Part shown: positions 39,768-52,470 of the stretch, in pieces | How the letters are laid out: each line of letters begins with the position of its first letter | How positions within the stretch are numbered: position 1 is the stretch's first letter | Assembly (NCBI GenBank): GCA_030272155.1 | Contig: CP126204.1 | Coordinates: 1,851,501 to 1,915,500 of the forward strand | DNA length: 64,000 nt | Origin: Tetradesmus obliquus | Taxonomy: Eukaryota; Chlorophyta; Chlorophyceae; Sphaeropleales; Scenedesmaceae | Direction: 5' to 3' | Made by a program: the position numbers and the translations under genes | Notes under the pieces: generated by a model | Databases searched by the model: none | What the model was told of the DNA's origin: nothing | The model's input: the letters and a program-made list of their open reading frames with translations, nothing else

Positions 39768-41167
39768 TTACTTCCAAGTAATGCAAACCCTGTGTGTACA
39801 CGTGTCTAGCGTTTTGCATCTTGACACTGCAGGGTACCTGCCAGGCACCAGCACACTCATCCCCAACTCAACAAACATGCAAAAAGCTGGTACAACCTAC
39901 ATCACTGTCCACCTGGCGCCGGGGCCCACACAGCTCAGCATGCCAGCCCCATGTGCACAGCAGCTGCAGTACGGACAGCTGTGCCTGCGTGATCAGCCCA
40001 CTTGGAGCGCCAGAAGCCTTCGGGCAGGGGGGCTTCTGGACCAGCATTGCTTGAAGGTGCGCAGTTGTGCATTTACCATGCCTAAAACTGTCATATTACA
40101 GCAGCAGCAATACGTTGTTGGCTCGGGCGATTCTCAGAATTTCAGGTATGGCAGCTGTTTGGCTGTTCCGTAACACCCCTCGGAGATGTAGAATCACAGG
40201 CAGTGGTGTCAAGAGCAATGGAAGTCACCGATCACAGGTGCATGTGCTTGGAAGGCGCCATCATCATACAGAGCCACAAACAGCCATCCTTCCCACCTGC
40301 TGCCAGGGCCCGCCCCACCCAGCACGCCAGCATAATGTGCACAGCAGCAGCACAAGGCAGAAACAGTATCTATTGGAAACAGAGAGCCCACAAAACAGTC
40401 ATCCTTCCCACCTGCTGCCGGGGCCCGCCCCACCCAGAGCGTCAGCACCATGAGCACAGCAGCAGCACAAGGTGCCTTGATTTACAGTTTCAAACCAAGC
40501 AGAGCCACAAACAGCCATCCTTCCCACCTGCTGCCAGGGCCCGCCCCGCCCAGCGTGCCAGCCCCTCCAATGCCCATGCCAGAACCAGTGCCGCCACTCA
40601 CGCCAGTGCCCTGTCGAGACACAAAAGTTGTGCTTGGTATTCCGGTGTAAGGACCACAAACATGCCACTTTTAGCAGCTAGGGATGCCGCTACCATCAGG
40701 GAGTTGAGTTGCAGTGACAGCTAGCCTAACCTGCCAGCTAGGCGTTTGGCTGAAACAACCTGGCAGTGTTGTCTGGATGGTTTGATCGGATCAGCACGAT
40801 CAGGATTGGTTGTTCATTTCTGTTTTTTTCGTATGATGTGAGTCGCTCGCCAAGCATTGCATGGCAAGACACACATATTCATGCATGGCACGCTGCGCCC
40901 GGTGGCACAGCCTCCCGTGCACAGCAGTTAAGTTAGCATCGTGCCAGGTTCAAAAGCCAAACCATGGCGGCTGTGGGCTGCAGGCATGAGCAGGCTGCAC
41001 AGCCAGCTGGCCAGCCCTAGTGGACTTACACAGACTACCAAGCTACCAAGTTGTCCCTGACAAGTTTGACGCATCAAATTGATGACCACAACAACCTGCC
41101 AACCAGACATCATGGCTGAGTCAGCCACGGCAGCAGCAGCAGCAGCAGCACAGCAGCAGCAGCAGCA

Positions 41168-41199
<32 letters not shown>

Positions 41200-41847
41200 C
41201 TGATGCCTCACCTGGATGCCGGTGCCCATGCCTGTGGGTGTGCCCATGTTTCGAGGCCCAACACCTGCAGCATGCAGCAAAGCTGGTGGCTCAGCCTTTG
41301 CAGGAAATTTGTTAACGAAGGTGACCTGTGAGCCACATGGTGCGGCCACGTTAGCAGCGCTGTCCATGGTCAGCGGGTGTGCCGGTGTAGCCCAGGCAAC
41401 ATGTTTCCATGGACACAGAACAAGAACACAGCTTCGTTTGCCTGTTTCTGGTGTGAATGAGCAGCACACCTGTGCCAATTGACTCGGATGTGCCGTCCTG
41501 CAGCAGGCGCCTACTGAAGTGTGGCACTTGGGCGCCTGCAAGGCGCACAGCAGTCGGCTTGACTTGGTCAAACTTGTGATATATATCTGTCATTTAGGCT
41601 TTCTGGGCGCACTGCTGCACAAGTTTTGGACGCATATGTTGCTGTAGCAGGGCTGTGCATGCGCATGCAGTGAAAGGCAACTGCAGCATGCACCTCATGC
41701 TGGCAAAGTTCTCGCGCCTGCGTCACATACTGCGGCTACATTCAGGTACATCTTATGTTTTTTATGCGTACCTGAGGCGCATGGAGCTGCCGCACAGGCC
41801 AGCAGCAGGCAGAAAATAGTAACCGCAAGCGCTGCGATCCTCGCCAT
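39533..41847 (-). CDS. Small secreted Gly-rich protein
   Basis: Exons on the minus strand: 41847-41772, 41535-41470, 41264-41212, 40610-40528 and 39713-39533, all in phase, giving 152 residues. Exon 1 is a signal peptide (MARIAALAVTIFCLLLACAA). Exon 2 contains FSRRLLQDG, like the mature N-termini of other algal extracellular proteins. The remainder is rich in Gly-x-Gly turns (GTGVSGGTGSGMGIGGAG, GSGVAGTGIGDRGRATAG) and ends with two cysteines about 15 residues apart (GCVLEESGNMAITSC), then KRRMLRA. A structural wall or matrix role is plausible but inferred; I recognise no named family. A last-exon paralogue lies at 46217-46393. The donor edge of exon 4 is copied twice downstream. Confidence 0.7.
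40290..40445 (-). repeat. Donor-side copies of Gly-rich gene exon 4
   Basis: The exon end encoding LGGAGPGSR before gtggga (edge 40528) recurs with edges at 40412 and 40297, spaced 116 and 115 bp. Each keeps the donor and about 30 nt of exon, plus following intron (agccacaaacagccatcc on the plus strand). Confidence 0.85.
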
Positions 41848-43501
41848 CTTTTCTTGAAGAACCAAATCTGCAGGAGTGGTTGGATATGGCTTGATCAGCA
41901 CCGAATTGTCATAGTAATGCAATGGGATGTCTTTGCCGGGACGGGCGCTGCTCATATCAGAAGATGCAGCGCGTCCGACTCGGACTGTTCGCGCCGGGCG
42001 GGTGCCACATCATCCTCGGTTTCGATGACGATTTGAAACACCACGAATATCACAGTTTGATGAGGCTGCAACGTTTATGGGAGAATTATGTGAGCGGCGT
42101 AGTGTGTGCAGCAATCTTAAGGGGCGGTTTGCTGCTGGCTCAGCTGCCACTGACACGTGTGCAGCTGCACTCACTGCAGTGAGGTTGACGGTGCAGCAGT
42201 GGGTGCACTGAGGTTCTAGTGTCCTTGAACGCGTTGTTCCCCAGTTGTCATGGTTGTTGCCATCTTCCTCAAAGCACATCACAGCATTTTCTGTTCACAA
42301 TCTTCTGTTCAGATGTTCATTCTGGCGGCGGTGGCGTGCTCAGCTCTTGCCCAACACTGTTAGCTACCTTGTATGGCACAGCCTTGTGTTATGCTCTCTG
42401 ATGCTACAATTCAAAGTCCATTTTCAACTTGGTGAGTTGGGCTTACTCGCTTCTCCAGCGTGTTTACTGCATTACACATGTATGAACTCTGCACCTTCAG
42501 CTACTTGCTCATCATCACCTTCATCCAGTGTCAAGGCAACGCATCAATTTTTCCCTCCTCTCGAACTGTTACACCAAAAAGTGCACAATTGTCACCGCCA
42601 CAACTGCCATATTACCATCTAAGGGTCGCCACATGTACACATGCTTCCATTCTCCTTCACATCACAACATCACTATCATGCGTATCTTTACCTAATTACA
42701 CATGTCCCAGATGCAGGCTCAACCAGAACTCAACTTGCACCACCAGATGGCACACAGCATACCGCGATAACAACTCAACTGTTGCCACCTTGCTGTGATT
42801 GTGCACAGGTTGCCACCTTCGCATGCTTCATCTGTGCAGCAGTTGCTGCACACTCCCTCTCTTTCCCACAAAACTTTCCCTCGAAATGCAATTGCGCCGT
42901 GCGCATAATAAAATCAACCTTCATCCTGCTGGCACTGAGGCTGCCGTTCATCAGCACTACACCACCATCGGTGCTTGGATGTGTACTAGCACTTGCTGCA
43001 GTGCCATGCTCCAAATAATCCCACACCCCGCATTCCATATTTCCGCACTGCCAGGTAGCAATGCAACACAATTGGCACGTCTAACAGCACCAGCAGCATT
43101 GTCACGAACCTCTCAGGAGGTGATGGCTGCGTCAACACAAAATACGGCCGCACCGGCCAGCATCATAACACCACCGCACGCTTTCACAGCGCTCCAGCAC
43201 TGTCAAGGCAACAACATTCGTTGCGTTCCCACCACCCACGAGGCGCCACTCATGAATGCAGCACAAACTGCATTCATGCAGCACATATTGCTGAAATTGC
43301 AGCAGCAGCACCCTCCATCAAATGCACGGCATCAATTGCGCAGGCACGTGCCCACTACACATACTACAATGCTGTACAAATGCACAGTACTACAATGTAC
43401 AGTAGGGAACAGCGCATGCCAGTCTGCATCTCATCCACAGCATACACGCCATCATATTTCTCGCCATCTATCAGCCAGGCTTACAAGCAACAACTCTCAA
43501 T
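41848..43501. other. Region without recognised genes; strand-asymmetric
   Basis: From about 42240 the plus strand is markedly C/A/T-rich and G-poor, unlike the rest of the window. No coding potential is recognised. It may be the original 3' flank of the Gly-rich paralogue, displaced by the retrotransposon, or an old repeat. Confidence 0.4.
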
Positions 43502-46200
43502 CATTACATTACATTACATTACATGCTCCACTCAACGAGGAGTGGGAACCCCAGTCAGGAGCCAACGAGAGGCTCATAGGGGGAGGAAACATCGAAGAAC
43601 AACTCATCATCATCCCAACCGTCAGAAGAAATCGCAGAAAAAAAACTCATCAGCATCATCAATAACTTGAGCAATAGCCTGACAGGACAGAAGGACCTCA
43701 GGATCGGTGTCCGGGTGACACCGCATCAGAAAGCAGCAGTGCACAAAAGCAGCCACCAAAGCAGGTGACTGCTTCATAAAAGTGATCATGTCATCGCCTG
43801 CTGGGTGGCAACCAGCATTAGTAGCCCATGTTTGTGACGAGTCCCCGAAGGGTTCGAACAACATAGCAAATCGCTCGCGGACTGGTGCATAGAAAGGGCA
43901 CTCAAAGATCATATGAAACTCATCCTCAACAACCTCAGACTGGCAGCCAGGACGTAGGCACACCCTGTCACTTCGCGGCACAGGTGGTCGCTGCCACCTG
44001 CCACTGCAGACACGTAAATCATGGGCACCCAACCGGAAACGGGTCAAGGACCCCAGATGCTCTCTGTTGATCCCAGCAGTTTGAGAGACATAATCTGGGC
44101 GCCATAAAGCTGGGCTCACAGACAGCATGTCAGCAGAAGAGCATGCCGCAAACCACCGCTCATAGGTATTGTAGACACCATGACCACTAGCAGCATCACG
44201 CGGGTTGACAGGGCACCCCTGCCACTGCTGATACAAAACGCCATCAAAAGCACGCGCTATGGTCTTCAGATCCAGAGACTGGAAGTTTTGCAGCCGTTGC
44301 ACGGCATCTCCCAGCTGCTGTGAGTGGGCATGCACATATTCAAGTACACGTCGCAACTGTGTGCACCACACTGCGCCGCTGCTGGAAGCAGTGGACAACC
44401 GTAAGTTGTCACGCATAGCACAGGCCAAAAGGGAGGACGCATCCATATCCACAACCATATTCCACATGCTCACCGCCGCACGAAGCCACAAACTGACCAA
44501 AGGCTGGGCCCCAAATTCTCTTGACAGAAGCAAGCGAGCAGTGGACTTGCGGACTCGTCCTGCAAGTGTACGCAGAAACGTGAACTGCACCCTGCTGATG
44601 ACATTGTTCTGCAACTTGCCGACCAAAGCAGCACCCGAGCCCGCCTGGCTGAGCAGGGCTGGACCCCACACTTCGGAACAGTAACACAGAATTGGAGACA
44701 CAAGAGAGTCGAAGAGCTGCACCTGCATTGACAAACTGCGAATGCCATGCTCCTTACATCTGGCCAGCATAGCCCACATCGCTCTACTACCAGCCGCAGC
44801 CAGAGCATCAGTGCAAACAGACACACCCTGAGTCGAATGGAACTGGACGCCCAAGTACCTGAACTGCTGTGACACCGGAACCTGCTGCCCCTGGTACTGC
44901 CACACTGCTGCACCGCTGTAGCGCCTCCTGTCAAACACAACTACTTCTGTCTTGCCCACATTAACCTGCATGTCATACTCACTACAAAATGATTGCAGGG
45001 CATCCAGCAGCTGCTGTAGTTTGCCGCCTGTTTCTGCTAGCAGCACCAGGTCATCAGCATACAACAGCAGTCTCACCATTCTGCTGCCCAGAGCCGTGCC
45101 ACACGCACCACAGCGGTCGGCTAGCCATTGCTCCACTCGATCGATGAATATGCCAAACAGCAGAGGCGATAGTGGGTCGCCTTGCTTCACACCACGAGTG
45201 CTGTCAAAGGGCTGCCCAACTCTGCCTGCCAACTTAGTGATCATAGGCGCATTCCAGTACATAGAAACGATAGATGCTAGCACATTGCCTCGCAAGCCAA
45301 TGTCTGCCAGGCACCGCATAAGCAGGTCGCGTCGAACCAGGTCATACGCCTTCCTGAAATCCACAAAGCATGCAAACAAGCGACCATGACCCAAACGGCT
45401 GCGATCCACAAGGTGCTTCAGCACTAAAACATGGTCACACGTCCTGTGCCTGTCCCTAAAACCAGCCTGTCCCCACGCCCTGTAACCACGCTCTTCACAG
45501 TAGGCTGCCAAACGCTTCTCGATCAACATACTGAACATTTTGCCCATGACTGAGCCAACAGCTATACCACGGTAGTTATCCAGGTCACTGGGGTCACCCT
45601 TTTTGAACACTGCTGACAGGTAAGCAGAACACCACGTGGTGTGGAGTGTGCACACTCCAGGCACCTGACCACACTTCATGACTGCTGTGAAAATTGCGCT
45701 CAAGTCCTCATGCAGGACATACAGGTGTTTTTTGTAACCTCGACCCGTGATATAAACATTATATGCACCCTTGAACAGCTCACCACGCAGCCCATCTGGC
45801 CCTGGCATCCGCCCATTATGCATTCGCAGCAAAACAGTCTCCATCTCACCCGCAGAAAAAGGATCATTCAGATGCGATGCAGCAGCCACAGATGGGCCGT
45901 CCTGGCATTGTGACAACAGTTTCGCCATAAAAGAGGTAGGACTTGCGCCCTCCTCAGGTAAACTGTGCTGCCCAGGGGACCCATAGAGGGCACGCCAATG
46001 TTTGTCAACAGCACTCATGTCCTGAAGCATGCACGCCATCCGCCGGCCCCTGTACGCCGTCCAAAATCGCCTGGGATTGTGCTTCAAATCATCTGCCAAA
46101 CGCGCCTGCCACTGCTTCTCACAATGCCGCTTGGCCCTGCGCTTAGCAGCATTGAAAACCCTGCGCGCTGCTGCTGCTGCATGCGAGTTCTGGCTGCGCA
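43502..46200 (-). mobile_element. 5'-truncated non-LTR (LINE-type) retrotransposon
   Basis: Contains one long minus-strand frame followed by about 100 nt of 3' UTR, ending in a short tandem tail (four ATGTA units, 43503-43524 on the minus strand). The hexamer ctcaat flanks both ends (43496-43501 and 46201-46206) and may be a target-site duplication. The frame has no ATG at its 5' end and begins right at the putative junction, as expected after incomplete target-primed reverse transcription. No endonuclease domain remains. Confidence 0.75.
43622..46200 (-). CDS. Non-LTR retrotransposon reverse transcriptase (truncated ORF2)
   Basis: About 859 uninterrupted residues. An N-terminal linker (HCEKQWQARLADDLKHNPRRFW) leads to the RT palm. 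Motifs in order: NYRGIAVGSVMGKMFS, the AGFRDRHRTCDH region, CFVDFRKAYDLV, GVKQGDPLSPLLF and the catalytic LLLYADDLVLLAET (around 45045-45080). A thumb region and a C-terminal zinc-knuckle-like segment CLRPGCQ...FHMIFECPFY (zf-RVT type) follow. The upstream endonuclease is absent and a TGA lies just outside the junction, so the frame is not independently translatable as written. The lack of internal stops points to recent insertion. The exact LINE clade cannot be set by eye. Confidence 0.88.
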
Positions 46201-46216
46201 CTCAATTCACATGAAA

Positions 46217-46393
46217 TCAAGCCTTCATGATGTGCCTCTTGCCGGCCGCGCCGCAGCTGGTGATGGCCATGTTGCCGCTGCCCTCAAGGATGCATTGCAT
46301 CCGGAGCCGCCGGAGCCGCCGGCGGTGGCACGCCCACGGTCACCCACGCCTGTGCCGGCGATGCCGCTGCCGCCACTGTTGAAGCCAGAGTTG
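46217..46393 (-). pseudogene. Frameshifted last exon of a Gly-rich protein paralogue
   Basis: Starts after a CAG acceptor at 46393 and aligns with exon 5 of the Gly-rich gene (SNSGFNSGGSGIAGTGVGDRGRAT against SNSGWNSAGSGVAGTGIGDRGRAT). A frame change near 46295-46300 then separates it from CILEGSGNMAITSC and the ending KRHIMKA plus stop. It is 4 nt shorter than the 181-nt homologue. No upstream exons were found. The retrotransposon junction lies about 16 nt after its stop codon. Confidence 0.7.
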
Positions 46394-47154
46394 CTGCAGG
46401 GGAGACAGGGTGGCGCAACAGGTTGTCGTGTCAGCACACATGAGGGCAGGTGCACTAACATCAATAGCACTGCCATGTCCCCATTTGGTGACTCTCTGTA
46501 GTGCTCCGACCTGCCACAATATTGCGGTATTCTCGCCGCTAGCTGCACTGCCTTTGGTTGGACAGAGCTGCTTTCGTTTGCATCAATACCATCTACTAGC
46601 ATTTGTCTCATGCAGGAGACCAACACAACGAGCTCAGTGCATCGGGTCCCTGCGTTGTGAGGTGGCACATGTTGGATATGAAAGTATGCTGCGTACTTGC
46701 GCATGGATCGCGTACTACGTGTGTTTGCTGCTTAAATCGAAACACTATTAGGTATTTACGCAGTCTTTGGAAGTTTCAGTGTGTGGGGGGAGGGGCTGCT
46801 TGCATCAAATGCAATGCAGTACAAAGTACTGCCATGAAAACTGCATGCAGCAAGCGGTGTCTGAAGCGACACTTTTTTTTTGCAGCTTGCAACACGGGAG
46901 TCAATGCATACACGCTTGGACAGGTGATGGTCGCACCAGTGCTGCAGCAGCAGCAGCACTGTGCCCCAAGAGATGACATGCGTAGTAGCTTTGCTAACTT
47001 GGCCGCAACTCGGTGATCCAGCCGATCTGCTGGCATCCATCTCTAGTAGATGTCACCCTGTTGTTTGATGTGCACGGAACCTGGAGAAATGCAGCAATCT
47101 AAGCTTTCATTCCGCGGTCTGTGCCAGCGCTGGGCTCCTGCTCCCTTGGGTGCG

Positions 47155-47168
47155 TATAGTATAAATCA
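47155..47168 (+). promoter_or_regulatory. TATA-like element of the glutaredoxin gene
   Basis: Sequence tagtataaatca about 125 nt upstream of the ATG at 47288. It is well placed for a start site near 47190. A short out-of-frame ATG at 47218 would create an upstream frame overlapping the true start. Confidence 0.45.
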
Positions 47169-47287
47169 AAGCGCTGGCTATTGAGCATGTATCGGGGCTT
47201 ACTGTACGTAGCGTGCAATGGCGGGGGACCGTGGCTGGTGCTACTGCCTCAAAACGATTGTTTCGTCCTGCAGCGCCAAGGAGGAAC

Positions 47288-48486
47288 ATGAGCGTGTCAG
47301 TTCACGCTTCACAGGTGTGTAAACATAGTTGCAAACGCTTACGACCAGCGTGCGAAAGGCAGCAGCTGTAGCTCTGGTGTGAGCTGCTGCAATGTGTGCA
47401 GCCTGCTGACCTTACAATGCTGTCCCCACCTCAGGCAGACAACGTGAAGCAGACCGTGGCAGACAACAAGGTGGTAGTCTACAGCAAAACATACTGCCCA
47501 TACTGCACTGAGGTGAGCGCCGTTCTGCGTGGGTTCCAGCAATCCTCAGCTTGCAGGAGCATTGCTTGACAGCAGTGAAGACGTATCTTCGAATTAAGAG
47601 GAGCCATTTTTTTCTTCAAATGACCAAAGCGCACCTGGATATGGTACACTGATACATGCTCCAGCAGCAAGCCAATAACTCGATCAGCCACAAACGACAC
47701 ATTGAGCAACCCTGCTGCTGCTCCCTGTCCTGCAGGCCAAGGGCCTGTTCACGAAGCTGCAGGTGCCTGCAAAGGTCATTGAGCTGGACACAATGAAGGG
47801 AGGGGATGACCTGCAGCTGGGCCTGCAGGTGCGCTGCTGCAGCGGCAGCAGCAGCTGCAGCAGCACTGCTGACGTACAAATGACACACTGATGCTGCACG
47901 CAAGGCTACCTGGCACCTGACAGGAAAGCAGTTGCAGTTCTTTGACAGTATGACTTGCCCTCCCACGTGCTCCTGCAGCAGCAATGTAGCGGAGCGCAAT
48001 CTTGCGTCAAGCATGCCTGCTGATGTCGGAGCTCAGGGTACGTGCTATGCTCTTACCGGGTGCAGATTTGCTGCTGTTGTGTTGACCTGTCCTGCAGGAG
48101 GTTACGGGCCGGCGCACAGTGCCTCAAGTGTTTGTGGGCGGCAAGCATGTGGGCGGCTGCGACGGTGAGCGCAGAAGGAATTGAGCATTAAGAAGATCGG
48201 CACAGCAGCAGTGGCGGCGGCAGCAGCAGCAGCATCAGCGATAGTCACAGTGTTACCACAAAAAGTGTAGGCACTCCGAACGCACTGTGGGTTGCACTTA
48301 AGCAAGTGTGCTGTGGGCCACTGCTTGTACTGTTACAGCAGGTGGCAGGTACGGGGGCAGTGCGTGAGGGCTCGACCTGCTCTTGACTGCATTTCATGTG
48401 GCTCGCAAGTGGATTGGCACCTGCATTGGCGTTGTGCACGTGCCATGCCATGCCATTTCCTGCTGCTGCCATGTTGTAACTGCCGC

Positions 48487-48543
<57 letters not shown>

Positions 48544-48613
48544 AGACACCATGGCTGCATACAACAGCGGCAAGCTGAAGGAGCTGTTGGCTGGCGTGGG
48601 CTACAGCATTTGA
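47288..48613 (+). CDS. Dithiol glutaredoxin (CPYC class)
   Basis: Five exons: 47288-47314, 47435-47512, 47736-47828, 48098-48164 and 48546-48613, giving 110 residues. It reduces disulfides and glutathionylated proteins using glutathione. Visible features are [12 protein letters not shown] (active site CPYC), the GSH-binding TVPQVFV with its cis-proline, and GGCDDT. The ending LLAGVGYSI is typical for the class. The size matches class I glutaredoxins without an organelle extension, so cytosolic location is inferred. The last intron ends in a pure CTG tract directly abutting the acceptor. No exon-edge copies are seen. Confidence 0.92.
48490..48543 (+). repeat. (CTG)n tract abutting the last glutaredoxin acceptor
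   Basis: About 17 CTG triplets run straight into the CAG acceptor before exon 5 (48546), with no pyrimidine tract between. Confidence 0.92.
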
Positions 48614-49393
48614 AAGTTGCATTGGTTACAACTTCTATGCATTCACGTGGCCCGTCCTTCATGGTGGCTCTGCGGCAGCTGCTGCAGTGCATCTGCATTC
48701 AGAACGAGCCGCAGTCTGCAGCTTGCATAGCAGCGCTACGCAGCAGCCAGTTGACACATGTGCAGTTCAAGGCGCCAGCCTCACATGCCAGCAGCAGCGA
48801 TCCTGATGCGCGCCTGCAGTCGACGGATGGACAAGTGCCAGTGCAATGGTGTGTGCAGCAGCATGGACTTACTGCCAGTTTGCTGGCTGCTGTTGATGAC
48901 AGCAGTTTGGTGCTGGGTTGATGCTGGTGAAGTGTCCACGTGTGTTTGCAGGATTCAGCGCTGCAACGCGCTAACACATGTTTGCTGGCAACATGAATAA
49001 CGAGTCTGCATGATGCATGCTTCATTGGGGCACATGGACGTGGTGATGTGATCGGTGCAGTTACTTGAGTGGCACTACCGTGCCAGCCTGAAGCTTTGCA
49101 TTATCGACAGGCAAGAGCTGTTTGTTGTAGCAGTTTGGCTATTGCTGCTAGTAGCTTACTGCTGATGCTTTCTTCATGGGTGTGTGTTCTGCTCAGAAAT
49201 GCTGGACTGATGGTACCCAGCACCCCACACAGTAACACCACCATCACGCTATCAAAACATGCCCACTTCTGCCCAAATGCAGCTGAGCGTGGACAGCTGC
49301 TGCCTACAGCTTACTAAGATGTGCAGATGCCTTTGTTGCAGTGCTGACAGCACATGTGTTGTCGAGTCGTCAGACTGATCAGCTGTTGAAGAG
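48614..49393. other. Short intergenic region
   Basis: 3' flank of the glutaredoxin gene and 5' flank of the next. Nothing recognised. Confidence 0.45.
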
Positions 49394-52300
49394 ATGAGTG
49401 CGAGCGTAGCCGGTTCATCGGCATCAGACACAGCTGCAGTAAGCATTTTGATAATTCAAGTTTACATCGCAAAGATGCGCTCATCGAATTTCTACGACGG
49501 CTCAGTACGCTGCAGTCGTGTGACATGAAGCGGGCGATGACACAATTCAAAAAGTAACACGCTCCCGCCGGGAGCCTCCCGGTACTGGTTATCAGCTGGC
49601 TGTGGCCACCGCTGTGAGCGTTGCTGCACGAGCGTATGCTTGATCCTCTTATGTATAGCTGTTGCGAACTATATACGGTTGGTTGCTCTGTTGCTCCTGT
49701 AACCAATAGTACTGCTGCGTCATGCAGCTGTCCTCAAACCCTCTGCTGCTGGACTGCCAATTGAGCTGGCTGTTGGCTGCAGAGCCACAAGTACCACTTG
49801 GAGATTGCCTGGTGCCGAGGGCAGCATGCTTGCCGCTGGCACAGCAACATGCTGTAGTACTGTCTGCAGTTTGCCTGTTAGAGAAGCACCGCTACACTTC
49901 AAACAACTTGCAGCAGCATGAACACATTAGTGATCCACGTCTAGACCACAACTTGCATGGCAAGGTTCAGCAGCTGCTGCAAGTTCTGGCAGGCAGCAGC
50001 GACCGTGCACACAGCAGTGTGCAGCAAACTGCCATGCTGGCGTTGTTGCAACAGGAGCAGCAGCAGCAGCATTTGCAGCAAGCGACGCTTAGACAATGCA
50101 GTAGGTATGTCAAGAATTGGCATTACCAGCTGCACCACCTCAATTTGCACCAAAGCAGCCTTTCCTGCAAGCATGAGCTCTGCAGCAGGCTATCTCATGC
50201 CAGGATCCGCTCTGATCACAATGCTTCCTTCTGTGGGGTTGATTGCAGCTGCTTATGCATGAACCAGTAAGCGCGCAGCACCTGCTGTGAGTAGCAGCTG
50301 TTGCATGCATCAGCTTGTGGGCGCTGGATTGCGCAGTCATGCACACTACTGAAACGGTTTCAACAGCTGCTGCTGCTGTTTCTGCTGCTGTGTTCTGGTG
50401 CTGCCCTTAGCCAGCTGCAGCTGCAGCAGCAGTATGCAACTCCCCTCCCTGACTGGCTAAGCAGCAGCAGCAGCAGCATGCAGCAGCATTGCTTCAACTG
50501 GCTGGCGCACAGCACTGACAGCTCAGCAGCAGCTGCCACAGCACCCGCAGGAACAGGAGAAGCACTCGAGGTGCCAGCAGCAGCGCAAGTGCCAGCAGCA
50601 GAAGACGGGCAAAACGTTCAAGGAGGAACAACAGCAGCAGCAGCTGCTGCTGCCAGGAGTTCGTCTGGCGCTGCAGACGCCTTGCAAACCACAGCAAGTG
50701 ATGTGCCAGCACGCAAAAGGCCGCCGCAGCAGATCAGCCCGCCGGCCAAACGTAAGTGGGACCTCAGCTCTGATACCTGCTGTTCCTCAATTGGTCATGC
50801 CACAAGCAGCAGGAGATGACTGCTGGTGGAGGTGCAATTAGTGTTATTCACACCCCTGCATGCGTCATGCTGTTGTGACTGCAGGTGCGAAGGCAGAAGC
50901 TGCTGCTGCTGCCAAAGGAGCACATGTGCCTGGTGCTGCTGTAGACCTTGCAGCAGCACTGCCAAACGTGCTGCAACAACTGCAGGTGGGGATCAGCACA
51001 TGCGATGGTGCATGCTGCAGCCAATTAGGCCGCATTTTTGTAATGACACCAGAAGCAGCCAGATCTGTGCACACTGTGCATCAGCAATACCTTGCGTCCT
51101 GCTGGCGGGTGGCAGCTGCTTGCAGGCCTGTGCACACATTGCACCTGATGCCTGCTCTGTTGTGTGCACGGCAACATCATAACCTGGCTCCATCATTTAA
51201 TCTTCCTTGCTGCTGTGCCGCATGCTTTTCTGCTGCAGCTGCTGGATAGCTCCTGCAGTGTGAGTCAGCTATACACACCGCTGCTGCAGCAGACTCTCTC
51301 AGCAGCAGCAGCAGCAGCAGCGCAGCAGGCAGAGCAGTGTCTGTCTCCCCAGCTGCAGCAGCAGCTGCAGCAGCTCGAGCAGTGCTTGCAGGAGATGTCT
51401 TCTGATGCGCTTCAGCCACTGATAGATGCTTTGCTCCTAACAGGCAGCACCAGTAAAGCAGGCAGTGCAGGCACAGCACACACAACAGAAAGCAGTACAG
51501 GTAGTCATGGCAGCAGTACGTCGCTGGATGGGCAAGCAGTTGGGTACCTCCTGCGAGCTGCGATGTTGCCACGGTTGCAGCAGCTGCGCAGCGCTGCACC
51601 CAAGTCGCTACTGCTGAGCCTGGTGGCTGCGGGTGAGGTGTACTCTGTACACGGCAATGTTGACCTTGTATGCACACCGTTCCTACTCTTACAGCTGCTG
51701 AGCTCTCCATATTATCTTGAACGGTGCTGGTTGCCAGCGGCCTGCAGGCTTACTCATTGTTGCTGACAGCACGTCTATGCCTCAGCATTGCCTGCGTGTT
51801 GCACTCCCCCCTGTTGCACTGCTGGAGCTGGCTTCACCTGCTCTTTTGCTGCATTGCACTGCACTGCACTGCTTTGGCCTGCCTGCCTGTCTGCTGCAGC
51901 TGGAGCTTGCTTGACCTCATGGTGCCTTTGCTGCACTGCTGTCGGCCTGCCTGTCTGCTGCAGCTCAAACCCAGGCTGAGGCCCTGGTGGCTGTGGTGCT
52001 GCAGCCACTGCTGAGCAGCAGCAGCTTGGTGGCTGTGCAGGTGCAGCTGCTGGTGAAGCTGGTGAAGGAGGCACCGCAGCTGCAGCCCAGGTATGGGCAT
52101 GATGGAAATGGGAGTCTTTATGATAGCAATTTATATCACATTGCTACATATTAATGCGTGCTTTTATGACGAGCTATGCGACTTATATCAATGGCAGAGG
52201 CGCATGGTGTTTGCTTGCTCTGTTGCAAGAAGCCTGGTAGCATGAGAGAGGGATGCTGCCGCTGAAGTGAGTCGAGCTGAAACTGGTGTGGCTGCATCCT

Positions 52301-52439
52301 GTGCATGATGCGGTCAGCTGCTGGTGTTGCATCAAGATCCAACTCTCCGCTTAGCGCTGTGTGTGGCTGATGATGCTGCATTTGCAGGCTGCTGCAGCTG
52401 CTGGCGCTGGCTGCCACAGGCCACTCGCAGCATGTAGCA

Positions 52440-52470
<31 letters not shown>

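Noticed and set aside
42240..43500. Coding gene on the plus strand (long Thr/His/Ala-rich frame)
   Set aside because: The composition reflects G-poor strand asymmetry; there are no splice-consistent domains, and the frame overlaps the retrotransposon tail and RT frame antisense.
48614..48921. C-terminal extension or second gene after glutaredoxin
   Set aside because: The open frame there shows no conserved motif, and the glutaredoxin fold is complete at 48613.
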